A stretch of DNA of 39,398 bases from Fontimicrobium_A sp034506455 (GTDB lineage: Bacteria > Zhuqueibacterota > Zhuqueibacteria > Residuimicrobiales > Krinioviventaceae), in NCBI GenBank assembly GCA_034506455.1, contig JAPDPN010000014.1, positions 1 to 39,398 of the forward strand, given 5' to 3'. A program made the position numbers and the translations under genes. Below the pieces are notes generated by a model that searched no databases, was not told the origin of the DNA, and saw nothing but the letters and a program-made list of their open reading frames with translations. Below, in pieces: positions 8,048-16,259 of the stretch. Each line of letters opens with the position of its first letter. The first letter of the stretch is position 1.

Positions 8048-9259
8048 ATGATGAGTTCGAGCGAACGAAAGAGATTGATCAATGAAAAGATCCGCCAGGC
8101 GGCGGAGATTTGTCGAGAAAAAGGTATCGACGTCTGGCTGACGTTCGTGCGCGAGACCGCGTCGACGCCCGATCCGATATTGGATCTGATTTTGGGAACC
8201 GGTTGTACCTGGCAGTCTGCTTTTCTCATCAGCGCAACGGGCAGGGCTGTTGCGCTCGTCGGCAGTTTGGATGCACAGAACATCCGCGATCATGCCGATT
8301 ATGAGGTTCTCACCTACGTTGCCTCCATGCGCGAGGAGCTATTACGGCTTTTGCGCGAATTCAATCCCGCATCCATTGCCGTCAATTATTCGCTGAACGA
8401 TCCGACCGCCGACGGGCTGACGCACGGCATGTACCTGATGCTGTGCGATTATCTTCGCGATACCCCTTTTCTCTCGCGGTTGATTTCGAGCGAGTCGCTT
8501 ATTGCCGCTCTGCGCGGCCGCAAAACGCCTGCTGAACTGGAGCTGATCAAGGAGGCCGTTGCCGAGACGCTCGACATTCTCCAATCGGTAACCTCTTTCG
8601 TCCGAATCGGCATGAGCGAAAAGGAGATCGCCGAATTCATCAAAAGCCAGATCAAAGCGCGCGGGTTGGAACCGGCTTGGGAGGAAACGCACTGTCCGGC
8701 GGTCTTTACCGGACCGGATACCGCCGGTGCGCATGCGGGACCTACGGAGCGCCTTACGGCGCCGGGACATGTTATGAACATCGACTTTGGCGTACGCAAA
8801 GAGGGCTATGCGGCCGATCTGCAGCGAACCTGGTACTTTTTACGTCCGGGCGAAGAAAAGCCCCCTGCTGAAGTGTTGCGCGGCTTTGCGACGGTGCGCG
8901 AAGCCATCCGCCGCGCCGCCGAGTTTCTGCGGCCCGGTCGTTTGGGGTGGGAGGTCGATCACGTCGCCCGCCGGACCATTCTCGATGCCGGTTATGAAGA
9001 GTATCCTCATGCGCTCGGCCACCAGGTCGGCCGGAAGGCTCATGACGGCGGTACGTTACTTTGCCCCCGCTGGGAGCGCTACAAAGATTTGCCCTATTCC
9101 GTCGTGGAAGAAGGGCAGGTGTTTACGTTGGAACCGCGATTGACGATAGCCGGCTACGGCATTGCAACGATTGAGGAGATGGTCGTCGTAAAAGCGCAAG
9201 GATCAGAGTTTCTTTCGGATCCGCAGGACGAGATTTGGATAATTGATTCCGAGCAGTAA
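8048..9259 (+). CDS. M24-family metallopeptidase (Xaa-Pro aminopeptidase-like)
   Basis: A 403-residue protein with the N-terminal creatinase-type domain (about 1-165) and the C-terminal pita-bread M24 fold. All five metal ligands are recognisable: Asp246 and Asp257 (NIDFGVRKEGYAADLQ), a His in HALGHQVG (residues 321-328), Glu362 (FTLEP) and Glu376/377 (IEEMV). It probably removes N-terminal residues before proline or cleaves Xaa-Pro dipeptides, but the N-terminal domain resembles several M24B subgroups and substrate is open. Two adjacent ATGs (8048 and 8051) follow the purine-rich site GAGGAAAG, and the first is chosen. A 109-bp spacer separates it from the PHP gene. It is convergent with the lipoprotein gene. 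Confidence 0.9.
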   Translation: MMSSSERKRLINEKIRQAAEICREKGIDVWLTFVRETASTPDPILDLILGTGCTWQSAFLISATGRAVALVGSLDAQNIRDHADYEVLTYVASMREELLRLLREFNPASIAVNYSLNDPTADGLTHGMYLMLCDYLRDTPFLSRLISSESLIAALRGRKTPAELELIKEAVAETLDILQSVTSFVRIGMSEKEIAEFIKSQIKARGLEPAWEETHCPAVFTGPDTAGAHAGPTERLTAPGHVMNIDFGVRKEGYAADLQRTWYFLRPGEEKPPAEVLRGFATVREAIRRAAEFLRPGRLGWEVDHVARRTILDAGYEEYPHALGHQVGRKAHDGGTLLCPRWERYKDLPYSVVEEGQVFTLEPRLTIAGYGIATIEEMVVVKAQGSEFLSDPQDEIWIIDSEQ

Positions 9260-9354
9260 GCAGCGATTACATTTAACAAGCTTGCAGATAAACGTCGCAA
9301 AAAAAGCGGGGAAAACGGATGAAATCTGCAGCTATCGGCGAATGATAAAGGAGG

Positions 9355-9882
9355 TTAATCCTCATAAATTACAGGAACATTAAAGGACCCGTTCGTAACG
9401 TCGACCGTTACTTTCTGACCAACGCCGACCATCTTGAAGGCTTTGAAATTAAACGTTCCCGCCATGCTGGTTTTGCTGACCTGCGTAAATGTTACACTGC
9501 CCGATTCAGAGAAATAACCGTCTGAATTCTTGAGCACAGAACCTACCCCGTCTTGCGGCGGAAAGCGGAGCTGAAAAGTGCCGGTGGCCGGATTACGATA
9601 GATTTGAATGTCGATCGAATATTGCACGCCGCCGACATTGACTACACCCTGCACCTGCATTAATCCCGGCTCACCGCTTGCGGCATCGGCTTGACTTTGA
9701 AGGCCGTAAGCAGTATTAGAGGTAAAGTTGAGGTTGATATCGCCGCTGAGGGTTGCCGTCAAGGTGCCGTTTCGAGTTCCTGGGCTGGGAGTGGTGGGAG
9801 ATTTGTCTTTATCATCGTTTCCACATGCAAGCACAAGAGATAAAACCAGCAACAAAACAACCCCAGATCGTATTTTTGACAT
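9355..9882 (-). CDS. Hypothetical lipoprotein
   Basis: A 175-residue protein read on the minus strand and the only convincing gene on that strand. It has a lipoprotein signal: a basic start, a hydrophobic stretch (residues 7-19) and lipobox LVLAC with Cys20. An Asp/Lys linker and a Thr/Pro-rich segment follow, then about 140 residues rich in Gly, Thr, Ser and Val that look like a beta-sandwich. No catalytic motif is visible and I do not recognise the family. A perfect GGAGG ribosome site (complement of 9888-9892) supports the start. It is divergent from the fibre gene at 10091, so the two may share regulatory DNA. A surface or periplasmic beta-rich lipoprotein is inference. Confidence 0.82.
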   Translation of the reverse strand: MSKIRSGVVLLLVLSLVLACGNDDKDKSPTTPSPGTRNGTLTATLSGDINLNFTSNTAYGLQSQADAASGEPGLMQVQGVVNVGGVQYSIDIQIYRNPATGTFQLRFPPQDGVGSVLKNSDGYFSESGSVTFTQVSKTSMAGTFNFKAFKMVGVGQKVTVDVTNGSFNVPVIYED

Positions 9883-9967
9883 GATTTCCTCCGGTATAAA
9901 GATTTTTTGGATCCGCTTTCCCCGCTATTGGAAAACGCTTTTCAACTTAGCCTAAAGGAATAATAAT

Positions 9968-9985
9968 TGCAAATCAATTTTTGCA
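9968..9985. promoter_or_regulatory. Inverted repeat in the divergent intergenic region (operator candidate)
   Basis: TGCAAA and TTTGCA face each other across a 6-base AT-rich spacer between the divergent lipoprotein and fibre genes (9883-10090). Symmetry, AT-richness and position suit a dimeric regulator site. TTGCAA at 9967-9972 with TAATAC at 9990-9995 (17-bp spacing) could be a weak promoter toward 10091. No regulator is identified. Confidence 0.3.
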
Positions 9986-10090
9986 TTTGTAATACCAACC
10001 GGTTATGAAAACCGTTCTGCATTCAAGGGGTATAGAGCGTACTTTGAACAGGGTCAAGAGCTAAGCATCTATAACAAGAGGAACGCAGCA

Positions 10091-12067
10091 ATGACTATTT
10101 CGAACAATTTTCGGCGTGTCTTTTCGGTTGTTGGATTTGCCATTGTTATCATGGGGAACGTTTGGCCGGCCGAGTCGACGCAAACGGATTCTTCGGCAAT
10201 TTCTTCCGTCTCCCAAAGCTTTATCATCGACTACCAAGGCTATTTAAGTAACGCTCAGGGGCAGCCCGTTTCCGGTGCCATTACGGTCACTTTTTCGATC
10301 TGGGATGCAGCCGACGGGGGAAATAAGCTCTGGTACGAAACGCAGACGGTGGATGTGCGGCTCGGCTATTTTACCGCTCATCTGGGAAGCAACGCGGCGC
10401 TGCCGATGGTTTTGTTCGACGGCAAGAGTCGATGGCTGGAGGTGACGATCAACAATGAGACGCTCAAGCCGCGCAAACCAATCAATCGCGTGCCGACAGC
10501 CGTTTACGCCGACAATGCGGCGGCGCTGGGAGGTCTGCCGGCGAGCGAATATTATTCCAAATCGGCGGCCGAGTCATATCGAATGAACAAGATCGATGCC
10601 TATGCCCTTGGCGGGCAGCCTGCTGCCGGCTATGTGACCCATGCGCAAGGTGACGCCAAGTACGTCACAAAGGGCGCACCCAACAGCGTATCCGGCGAAA
10701 TGATTGTGGACGGATCGATCCAGAAAAAAGATTTGGCTTTCGAAATCGGCACCGGCGGCATCGACCGCATTACGGTGCTGGCGCCCGGGTTGGAAGGCGG
10801 CGGCAGCGGCAGCAATGTGACCATCGGATTGAGCGGACCATACCAAAGCGGCCAGGCTTTTGACGGCCGTTTCGTTAAACGCGGCGAGGCGGGCAGCGTT
10901 ACCGGCGCCATGATCGTGGACGGTTCGCTCACTTCGATCGACGTTCAAGACGGCTCGCTGCAGCCGGCCGATATGGCCTTCCCGATCGGTACCATCAACG
11001 GCGTAACGGCCGGTGAGGGTTTGGCAGGCGGGGGAACAGGCGGCACCGTCACTTTGTCGCTCAACGACCGTTACAAAACCGGTTCCGCCTTTGACGGCCG
11101 TTTTGTCCTACGGGGTGAACCCAACTCAATTACTTCGGCTATGATTCGGGACGGCGAAATCACCTCCGCCGACATTCTCAACCGTACGATCCAACCGGAG
11201 GATCTGGCCTTTCCGGCGGGCGACATTACCGGTGTGATTGCCGGGCGAGGCTTGGCGGGCGGCGGAATCAGCGGCGACGTACAAATCCAGCTGGCCGATG
11301 AATATGCAAGCGGTGTCGTCTACAATTCCATGTTCGTCAACGAAAATCAGGAAAACGCGATCACGAGCGGCATGATTCGCGACGGAGAGGTAAAGTCCAA
11401 CGACATTGCGGCAGGAGCCGTACTGGGAACCCATCTGGCCAACGGCTTTTGGGTACAGCAGAATCAGCCTGCCGGTGCGGTCATTACGGCGACGAATCAG
11501 TCGCCTTCCACCAGCGCTTCCGGAATGGAAGGACGAGGATTCGTCGGTGTCAAAGGCGTGGGATCGCAGACCGGCGTATACGGCGAGGGGGCGCAATACG
11601 GCGTCTATGCCCGCGCTACGGATCCTACGAAATGGGGGTTGTACGTCGAAGGCCGAGCCTTTTGTACCAGCGGCGCCTGGGGCGACTTGGCGGAGCTGGT
11701 GCCTCAGGCGGAGCCGGTCGAAGCCGGCGACGTGATCGTCATCGATCCTTCCGCGCCGATGCGTTTTAAACTGTGTGATCGTCCGAACGACACGCGGGTT
11801 GCAGGCGTCGTTTCCACAGCGCCCACACTTATCGTCGGCGACGCTGCACCCCAGACAAACTATCATCCCTTGGCTTTGGCCGGCATTGTGCCCTGCAAGG
11901 TGGTTGCTGTGGAACCGATTGCCGTCGGCGATCTTTTGACGACCTCGGCCAAGCGCGGTTATGCGCAAAAAGCGACTCAGCCGCAGATCGGCGCCATTCT
12001 CGGCAAGGCGCTTGAGCCGCTGCCCGCCGGTGAAGGGGTTATTCGCATCCTCGTCGCGCTGCAGTAG
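10091..12067 (+). CDS. Secreted tail-fibre-like protein with internal repeats
   Basis: A 658-residue protein with a hydrophobic N-terminal export signal (about residues 9-28). Residues about 45-150 resemble the beta domain found at the start of many bacterial tail-fibre-domain surface proteins (IDYQGYLSN, then WYETQTVDV and RVPTAVYADNA). About residues 199-455 hold four repeats spaced 70, 77 and 77 residues with the pattern SxxMIxDGxI, DLAFPxG, GLAGGG and FDGRFVxRGE. A Gly/Tyr-rich GVYGEGAQYGVYA stretch leads into a C-terminal domain (about 535-658) beginning WGDLAELVP. No enzyme motif is seen. A repetitive, probably trimeric, surface fibre is inferred. The ribosome site GAGGAA precedes ATG 10091. 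The small sorting-domain protein follows after 8 bp and is surely in the same operon. Confidence 0.85.
   Translation: MTISNNFRRVFSVVGFAIVIMGNVWPAESTQTDSSAISSVSQSFIIDYQGYLSNAQGQPVSGAITVTFSIWDAADGGNKLWYETQTVDVRLGYFTAHLGSNAALPMVLFDGKSRWLEVTINNETLKPRKPINRVPTAVYADNAAALGGLPASEYYSKSAAESYRMNKIDAYALGGQPAAGYVTHAQGDAKYVTKGAPNSVSGEMIVDGSIQKKDLAFEIGTGGIDRITVLAPGLEGGGSGSNVTIGLSGPYQSGQAFDGRFVKRGEAGSVTGAMIVDGSLTSIDVQDGSLQPADMAFPIGTINGVTAGEGLAGGGTGGTVTLSLNDRYKTGSAFDGRFVLRGEPNSITSAMIRDGEITSADILNRTIQPEDLAFPAGDITGVIAGRGLAGGGISGDVQIQLADEYASGVVYNSMFVNENQENAITSGMIRDGEVKSNDIAAGAVLGTHLANGFWVQQNQPAGAVITATNQSPSTSASGMEGRGFVGVKGVGSQTGVYGEGAQYGVYARATDPTKWGLYVEGRAFCTSGAWGDLAELVPQAEPVEAGDVIVIDPSAPMRFKLCDRPNDTRVAGVVSTAPTLIVGDAAPQTNYHPLALAGIVPCKVVAVEPIAVGDLLTTSAKRGYAQKATQPQIGAILGKALEPLPAGEGVIRILVALQ
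10685..11450 (+). repeat. Four coding repeats within the fibre gene
   Basis: Units begin at 10685, 10895, 11126 and 11357, so the spacings are 210, 231 and 231 bp (70, 77 and 77 codons), all in frame. The last unit is partial. Protein similarity between units is clear while the DNA has diverged, so this is an old internal expansion rather than a recent tandem duplication. Confidence 0.85.
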
Positions 12068-12075
12068 GAGGGAAT

Positions 12076-12606
12076 ATGCAAAAGCGACTCCTTGTGTTCT
12101 GCATATTGCTGCTTTCCGCTGCGGCCTCCGGCGTTGCTCAGAGCGACCGCATGTCGTCGCAAAGCTATACCATCGACCGCGACGCCTTTCTCAACGCCGG
12201 GGGGACTTCCGACGGCGGCCTCTTGACGGATCGGCTGGGCACGCCGAATCTCAGCCGGATGCAGGGTAAGAATATGGTCATCGGCACAGCGGTTCGGGAA
12301 GCATTGTCCAACAGCGAGTCTCTTCCGGACGATTTTGCTTTTTGGGGTAATTATCCCAATCCCTTTAACGAGCGCACGATTTTCCGCTTTGCTCTTCCCA
12401 AAGCGGCGCAGGTTCGACTCGAAATTTATTCTCTCCTGGGGCAACGACTTTTAGTCCTTTTGCAGGGCCAGCTGCCGCCGGGCCGGTATGAGGTTCCGTT
12501 TGACGGGGCGGACGATAACGGCGCTCTTTTGCCGAGCGGCGTTTACTTTTGCCGATTGACGACAAAAGAATTTGAAAAATCGCAAAAACTGCTTATTTTA
12601 AGATGA
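12076..12606 (+). CDS. Small secreted protein with C-terminal type IX-like sorting domain
   Basis: A 176-residue protein with a clear signal peptide (hydrophobic about residues 5-20, likely cleaved near AASGVAQ). A short middle section (SQSYTIDRDAFLNAGG) is a much reduced form of proteins often found beside fibre-type genes. The C-terminal domain (about 92-176) starts at NYPNPFNERT and ends SGVYFCRLTT...KLLILR, the pattern of the Por-secretion/type IX sorting and FlgD-like Ig domain common in FCB and KSB1 genomes. The mature protein is therefore largely the sorting domain itself. It starts 8 bp after the fibre gene with GGAGG as ribosome site. A role as an anchor or secretion partner of the fibre is inference. 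Confidence 0.85.
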   Translation: MQKRLLVFCILLLSAAASGVAQSDRMSSQSYTIDRDAFLNAGGTSDGGLLTDRLGTPNLSRMQGKNMVIGTAVREALSNSESLPDDFAFWGNYPNPFNERTIFRFALPKAAQVRLEIYSLLGQRLLVLLQGQLPPGRYEVPFDGADDNGALLPSGVYFCRLTTKEFEKSQKLLILR

Positions 12607-12713
12607 CGATCGACGAACAGAGCGCCGTCGTCGAATAGATAGGCTGCACCGAACCTGCTCCGGTCGGCTTTAGCAAAACGGTTTTTAGACAAAGCAGCGC
12701 TATCGAGGCCTGC

Positions 12714-13334
12714 ATGGCAACCCAAGTCATCGTCGTCGGTCCGCTTCAAGTCAACTGCTTCATCGTCGCCTGCGAGGCGACGCATCAAGCGCTGATCATC
12801 GATCCCGGCGACGAACCGACAAAAATTCTCCATCATCTTTCCAAAAACCGGCTTACAGCCGGCTACATTCTCCTCACGCATGGACATTTCGATCATTTAG
12901 GCGCGGCCGCCGAACTTAAGCGCCGAACCGGCGCATCGGTTTTGGCGCATCCGGGTGATCAGCTGCTTATCGAACAGGCGGCGATGCATGCCGCGTTGTT
13001 CGGACTGCCGCCGCCGGAACCGGTTCGCGTCGATCAGTGGCTTTCTCACGGACAAACAATCGAATGGGGGCAGTTGAAAGGTTTGGTCATGGAGACTCCG
13101 GGTCATTCGCCCGGGTCGATCAGCCTGTTTGTCGATAATCAGGTCTTTGTCGGCGACGTGCTGTTCAGCCGCAGCATCGGGCGTACTGATTTGCCCGGCG
13201 GCAGTTATGAAACTTTGATTCGATCAATCAAGGAAGTCTTGATGGCCCTTCCGGATGAGGTTGTGGTACATTCCGGCCATGGGCCGTCAACGACCATCGG
13301 GCGCGAGCGAAAGTTTAACCCATTTATTGCGTGA
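12714..13334 (+). CDS. Metallo-beta-lactamase-fold hydrolase (glyoxalase II-like)
   Basis: A 206-residue single-domain MBL protein. Metal ligands are His56, His58, Asp60 and His61 (THGHFDH), His131 (PGHSPGS), Asp148 (VGDVLF) and a His in HSGHGP (about 186-189), a complete two-metal site. Size and the NCFIV start match the short glyoxalase II-like / YcbL group, which hydrolyses thioesters such as S-lactoylglutathione or related compounds. It lacks the C-terminal glutathione-binding domain of true GloB, so substrate is uncertain. The 107-bp spacer before it has no clear terminator. The vorD ferredoxin gene follows 32 bp later. Confidence 0.9.
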   Translation: MATQVIVVGPLQVNCFIVACEATHQALIIDPGDEPTKILHHLSKNRLTAGYILLTHGHFDHLGAAAELKRRTGASVLAHPGDQLLIEQAAMHAALFGLPPPEPVRVDQWLSHGQTIEWGQLKGLVMETPGHSPGSISLFVDNQVFVGDVLFSRSIGRTDLPGGSYETLIRSIKEVLMALPDEVVVHSGHGPSTTIGRERKFNPFIA

Positions 13335-13366
13335 ATGCATTTTTTGATTAGATAAAGGATTCTCTT

Positions 13367-13630
13367 ATGGAAGCAGCTGTCGGTTTGAAGGAGCCTCTGG
13401 TCGTCATTAACGAAGACGAATGCAAGGGGTGCGGATTGTGCGTGGATATTTGCCCGAAAAAAGTCCTGTTCCAGCAACGCCATTTGAATCGCATGGGATA
13501 TCATCCGGCAGGATATACGGGAGAGGGATGCATCGGCTGCGGTCACTGCTTTTACGCCTGCCCGGAACCCGGCGCCATTTCGGTTTACAAAAAAGGATAT
13601 GTCGTTCCCAATCATAAGGAGAACGAATAG
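13367..13630 (+). CDS. vorD: 2-oxoacid:ferredoxin oxidoreductase delta subunit (2[4Fe-4S] ferredoxin)
   Basis: An 87-residue protein with two complete cluster motifs, CKGCGLCVDICP and CIGCGHCFYACP, separated by about 30 residues as in the delta (PorD/KorD/VorD) subunits. It relays electrons from the TPP subunit to free ferredoxin. It ends directly before vorB (stop 13630, next start 13631), so translation is likely coupled. It is a subunit gene rather than a general ferredoxin, judged by the fixed adjacency to alpha and beta. It is not RnfB, since it has no membrane segment or extra Cys region. Confidence 0.93.
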   Translation: MEAAVGLKEPLVVINEDECKGCGLCVDICPKKVLFQQRHLNRMGYHPAGYTGEGCIGCGHCFYACPEPGAISVYKKGYVVPNHKENE

Positions 13631-14680
13631 ATGGCTAAAGAATTGATCAAAGGCAATGAAGCGGTTGTGAAAGGGGCCATCTTGGCGGGCTGCCGATTTT
13701 TTTTCGGCTACCCCATCACACCGGCTTCAGAGATTGCCGAAGCAGCGGCATATTACCTGCCGCAGGTCGGCGGCGTTTTTCTTCAGGCAGAGAGCGAGGT
13801 GGCATCCATCAACATGCTCTACGGCGCTGCTTCCGGCGGTGTACGCGCCATGACGGCTTCCGCCAGTCCGGGCATCAGCCTAAAGATGGAGGGCATCTCT
13901 TACTGCGCCGGCTCCGAACTTCCGGTTGTCATCGTGGACATCATGCGCGGCGGACCGGGACTGGGAAACATCGCACCGGAGCAATCCGACTATAATCAAA
14001 TTGTCAAAGGCGGCGGACATGGTAATTACAAAACGATCGTCTTGGCTCCAAATTGCGCCCAAGAGATGTGTGATTTGACCATCCTGGCTTTTGAGCTGGC
14101 GGACAAATACCGCAATCCCGCCGTAGTGGCGGCCGACGGCTTTATCGGCCAAATGATGGAGCCGGTAGAGTTTCCGGCACCCGTCGAGAGCCTGCCGAAG
14201 AAAGACTGGGCGCTCAATGCCGATGCGGAGGACGAAACCAAGCTGATCACCTCGATTTATCTCGATCCGCCGGAGCTGGAAGAGCACAACCTGAAGCTGC
14301 AAAAAAAATATGCCGAGATGGAAAAGAACGAGGTGCGTTACGAAGAGTATCAGCTTCAGGATGCAAAGATGGTTCTGATCGGCTACGGCGTCGTCTCGCG
14401 CCTCATTCAATCGGCGGTGGACGATCTGCGCGCCGAGGGCGTGCCGGTCGGCATGTTGCGTCCTATCACCCTTTTTCCTTTTCCCAAAAAGAAAATTGCC
14501 GAGCTGACGGATCGGGTCGATTCGTTTTTGGTCATCGAACTTTCGAACGGTCAAATGGTGGATGACGTCCGCTTGGCAGTGAACGGCAAAAAGCCGGTGC
14601 ATTTTTACGGCAGAATGGGCGGCGTCGTGCCCACAACGGAAGAGATCATCGAACAAGTCATGCAACTGATAAAGGCATAA
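13631..14680 (+). CDS. vorB: 2-oxoacid:ferredoxin oxidoreductase alpha subunit (VorB-type)
   Basis: A 349-residue pyrimidine-domain subunit that with the TPP subunit oxidatively decarboxylates 2-oxoacids to acyl-CoA and reduces ferredoxin. Family marks are KGNEAVVKGAILAG, GYPITPASEIAE, SASPGISLKMEG and DIMRGGPGLGN. Length and these motifs fit VorB (branched-chain 2-oxoacids) or short KorA (2-oxoglutarate); substrate cannot be separated by eye. No gamma domain is fused at its N-terminus, unlike the long KorA forms, because gamma is on the beta chain here. It sits in the order delta, alpha, beta-gamma with no spacing. Confidence 0.92.
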   Translation: MAKELIKGNEAVVKGAILAGCRFFFGYPITPASEIAEAAAYYLPQVGGVFLQAESEVASINMLYGAASGGVRAMTASASPGISLKMEGISYCAGSELPVVIVDIMRGGPGLGNIAPEQSDYNQIVKGGGHGNYKTIVLAPNCAQEMCDLTILAFELADKYRNPAVVAADGFIGQMMEPVEFPAPVESLPKKDWALNADAEDETKLITSIYLDPPELEEHNLKLQKKYAEMEKNEVRYEEYQLQDAKMVLIGYGVVSRLIQSAVDDLRAEGVPVGMLRPITLFPFPKKKIAELTDRVDSFLVIELSNGQMVDDVRLAVNGKKPVHFYGRMGGVVPTTEEIIEQVMQLIKA

Positions 14681-14683
14681 CCT

Positions 14684-16114
14684 ATGGCAGCGAACGCCTT
14701 TTTAAAACCGAACAGCTTTTATCCGATTTATGAGCGGAAATCGGGGCTTAAGGACGTAACGCATTATTGTCCCGGCTGCGGCCACGGCGTCCTGCACAAG
14801 CTCATCGCCGAGGCCTTGGACGACTTTAAGATTCGCGAGCGGACAATTCTGATCAGTCCGGTCGGCTGCAGCGTTTTTGCCTATTACTATTTTCGCGTCG
14901 GCAACATACAATGCGCGCACGGCAGAGCGCCGGCAGTGGCGACGGGGATCAAGCGGGTGCATCCGCACAGCATCGTGATCAGCTATCAGGGAGACGGCGA
15001 CTTGGCGGCGATCGGCGCCAACAACATTCTGCAGGCGGCCAACCGCGGCGAAGCGATTACCGTCTTTTTCGTCAACAACGCCATATACGGCATGACCGGC
15101 GGCCAAATGGCGCCCACCACGCTCATGGGACAAAAAACGACCACGACGCCGTTCGGCCGGCACGCCGAAAATGAAGGGTTCCCTCTGCGCGTTTCAGAAC
15201 TCATCTCCGTGCTCGAAGCGCCGGTCTATGTCGAACGGACGGCCATCACCGATGCGGCGCACATCATGAAAACGCGCGCCGCCGTACGCAAGGCGCTGCG
15301 GAATCAGATCGACAACAAAGGCTTTTCGTTAGTCGAGGTTTTGTCCGCCTGCCCCTCCGGCTGGAAGATGACGCCGGTCGAAGCCAAACACTGGATCGAA
15401 GAAGAGATGTTCAAAGTGTTTCCGCTCGGGGTCTACAAGGACATCACGGACCGCATCGAGCCGCGGCCTGCCGAGCGCCGCGTCTTTTCTGTAGACGGCA
15501 TTGCCGAAAAACTGGAGCTTCCAAAGGAAACGTCCGTTCAAACGGAAATTTCCGCCGCAAAAGAACGCAACGAACGGCTGGTGATTGCCGGCTTTGGCGG
15601 ACAAGGCATTCTCGTTTTGGGGATCGGCTTGGCGCAGGCCGGTATGATCAACGGTTATCACGTCTCCTGGTTGCCTTCCTACGGCCCGGAAATGCGCGGC
15701 GGCACCGCCAACTGCCATGTCAATCTTTCGACGCGCCGCGTCGGCTCGCCGCTGGTCTCCAAACCGACGGTTTTGATCGCCATGAACTTGCCATCCCTGG
15801 ACAAATTCGAGCCGATTGTCGTGCCCGGAGGTTGGATTATTTACGATTCTTCGCTAATTCATCGGCAGCCGATGCGAAGCGACGTCAAAACCTTGCCCAT
15901 ACCGGCGACTCAGATGGCGGACGAACTCGGCAACACGCGCGTTGCCAACATGATCATCTTGGGCGCTTACATCGCTTTGAGCGGCATCATGCCGGCGGAT
16001 TGTGTGATGGAAGCGCTGCCGTTCATCATCAAGCGAAAGAATCTGTTGCCTCTCAACCGGAGTGCTGTGGAAAAGGGGATGGAATTCGTCAGGAATGCCG
16101 GCTTGTCGGCGTGA
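14684..16114 (+). CDS. 2-oxoacid:ferredoxin oxidoreductase, fused TPP-binding beta and gamma subunits
   Basis: A 476-residue fusion. Residues about 1-280 are the TPP subunit, with YCPGCGHGVLHK at the start and the TPP/Mg motif QGDGDLAAIGANN followed by NNAIYGMTGGQ. Residues about 296-476 are a complete gamma domain (VIAGFGGQGILVLG, PSYGPEMRGGTANCHV). In many bacteria these are separate vorA and vorC or korB and korC genes. The joining region, about 280-296, is Lys/Glu-rich and the frame runs straight through. It starts 3 bp after vorB. With delta and alpha upstream, all four functional parts of the enzyme are present in three genes. Confidence 0.93.
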   Translation: MAANAFLKPNSFYPIYERKSGLKDVTHYCPGCGHGVLHKLIAEALDDFKIRERTILISPVGCSVFAYYYFRVGNIQCAHGRAPAVATGIKRVHPHSIVISYQGDGDLAAIGANNILQAANRGEAITVFFVNNAIYGMTGGQMAPTTLMGQKTTTTPFGRHAENEGFPLRVSELISVLEAPVYVERTAITDAAHIMKTRAAVRKALRNQIDNKGFSLVEVLSACPSGWKMTPVEAKHWIEEEMFKVFPLGVYKDITDRIEPRPAERRVFSVDGIAEKLELPKETSVQTEISAAKERNERLVIAGFGGQGILVLGIGLAQAGMINGYHVSWLPSYGPEMRGGTANCHVNLSTRRVGSPLVSKPTVLIAMNLPSLDKFEPIVVPGGWIIYDSSLIHRQPMRSDVKTLPIPATQMADELGNTRVANMIILGAYIALSGIMPADCVMEALPFIIKRKNLLPLNRSAVEKGMEFVRNAGLSA

Positions 16115-16180
16115 CGCAGCGATTTACGGAAGACTCTGCGCGGGCGGCAAAAAGTGCTCAGATTTTAGGATAAATCTTTG

Positions 16181-16186
16181 TATATT
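16181..16186 (+). promoter_or_regulatory. Possible -10 element upstream of the radical-SAM/rng genes
   Basis: TATATT lies in the 145-bp spacer 16115-16259, directly after TTTG, about 75 bp before the first likely start codon. The -35 region is not convincing. It is listed because the spacer is otherwise featureless and a new transcript is expected here. Confidence 0.3.
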
Positions 16187-16259
16187 AGAACAGTTAATGG
16201 ATGAATAAATTGAGAGAGTCGTTGCCATCCAAACTGTTCGCGAAACCGATCTGAATCGT

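Noticed and set aside
9279..9333. Inverted repeat AGCTTGCAGAT / ATCTGCAGCT as a bidirectional terminator
   Set aside because: One arm has a bulged base, the loop is 34 bases, and no T run follows on either strand.
12610..12634. Hairpin TCGACGA / TCGTCGA after the small sorting-domain gene as a terminator
   Set aside because: A stem of 7 bp is formed, but no T tract follows, so it does not meet the intrinsic terminator pattern.
13367..13630. This ferredoxin-like gene as the missing rnfB
   Set aside because: It has only two ferredoxin motifs, no membrane helix, and abuts vorB with no spacing, so it is the VOR delta subunit.
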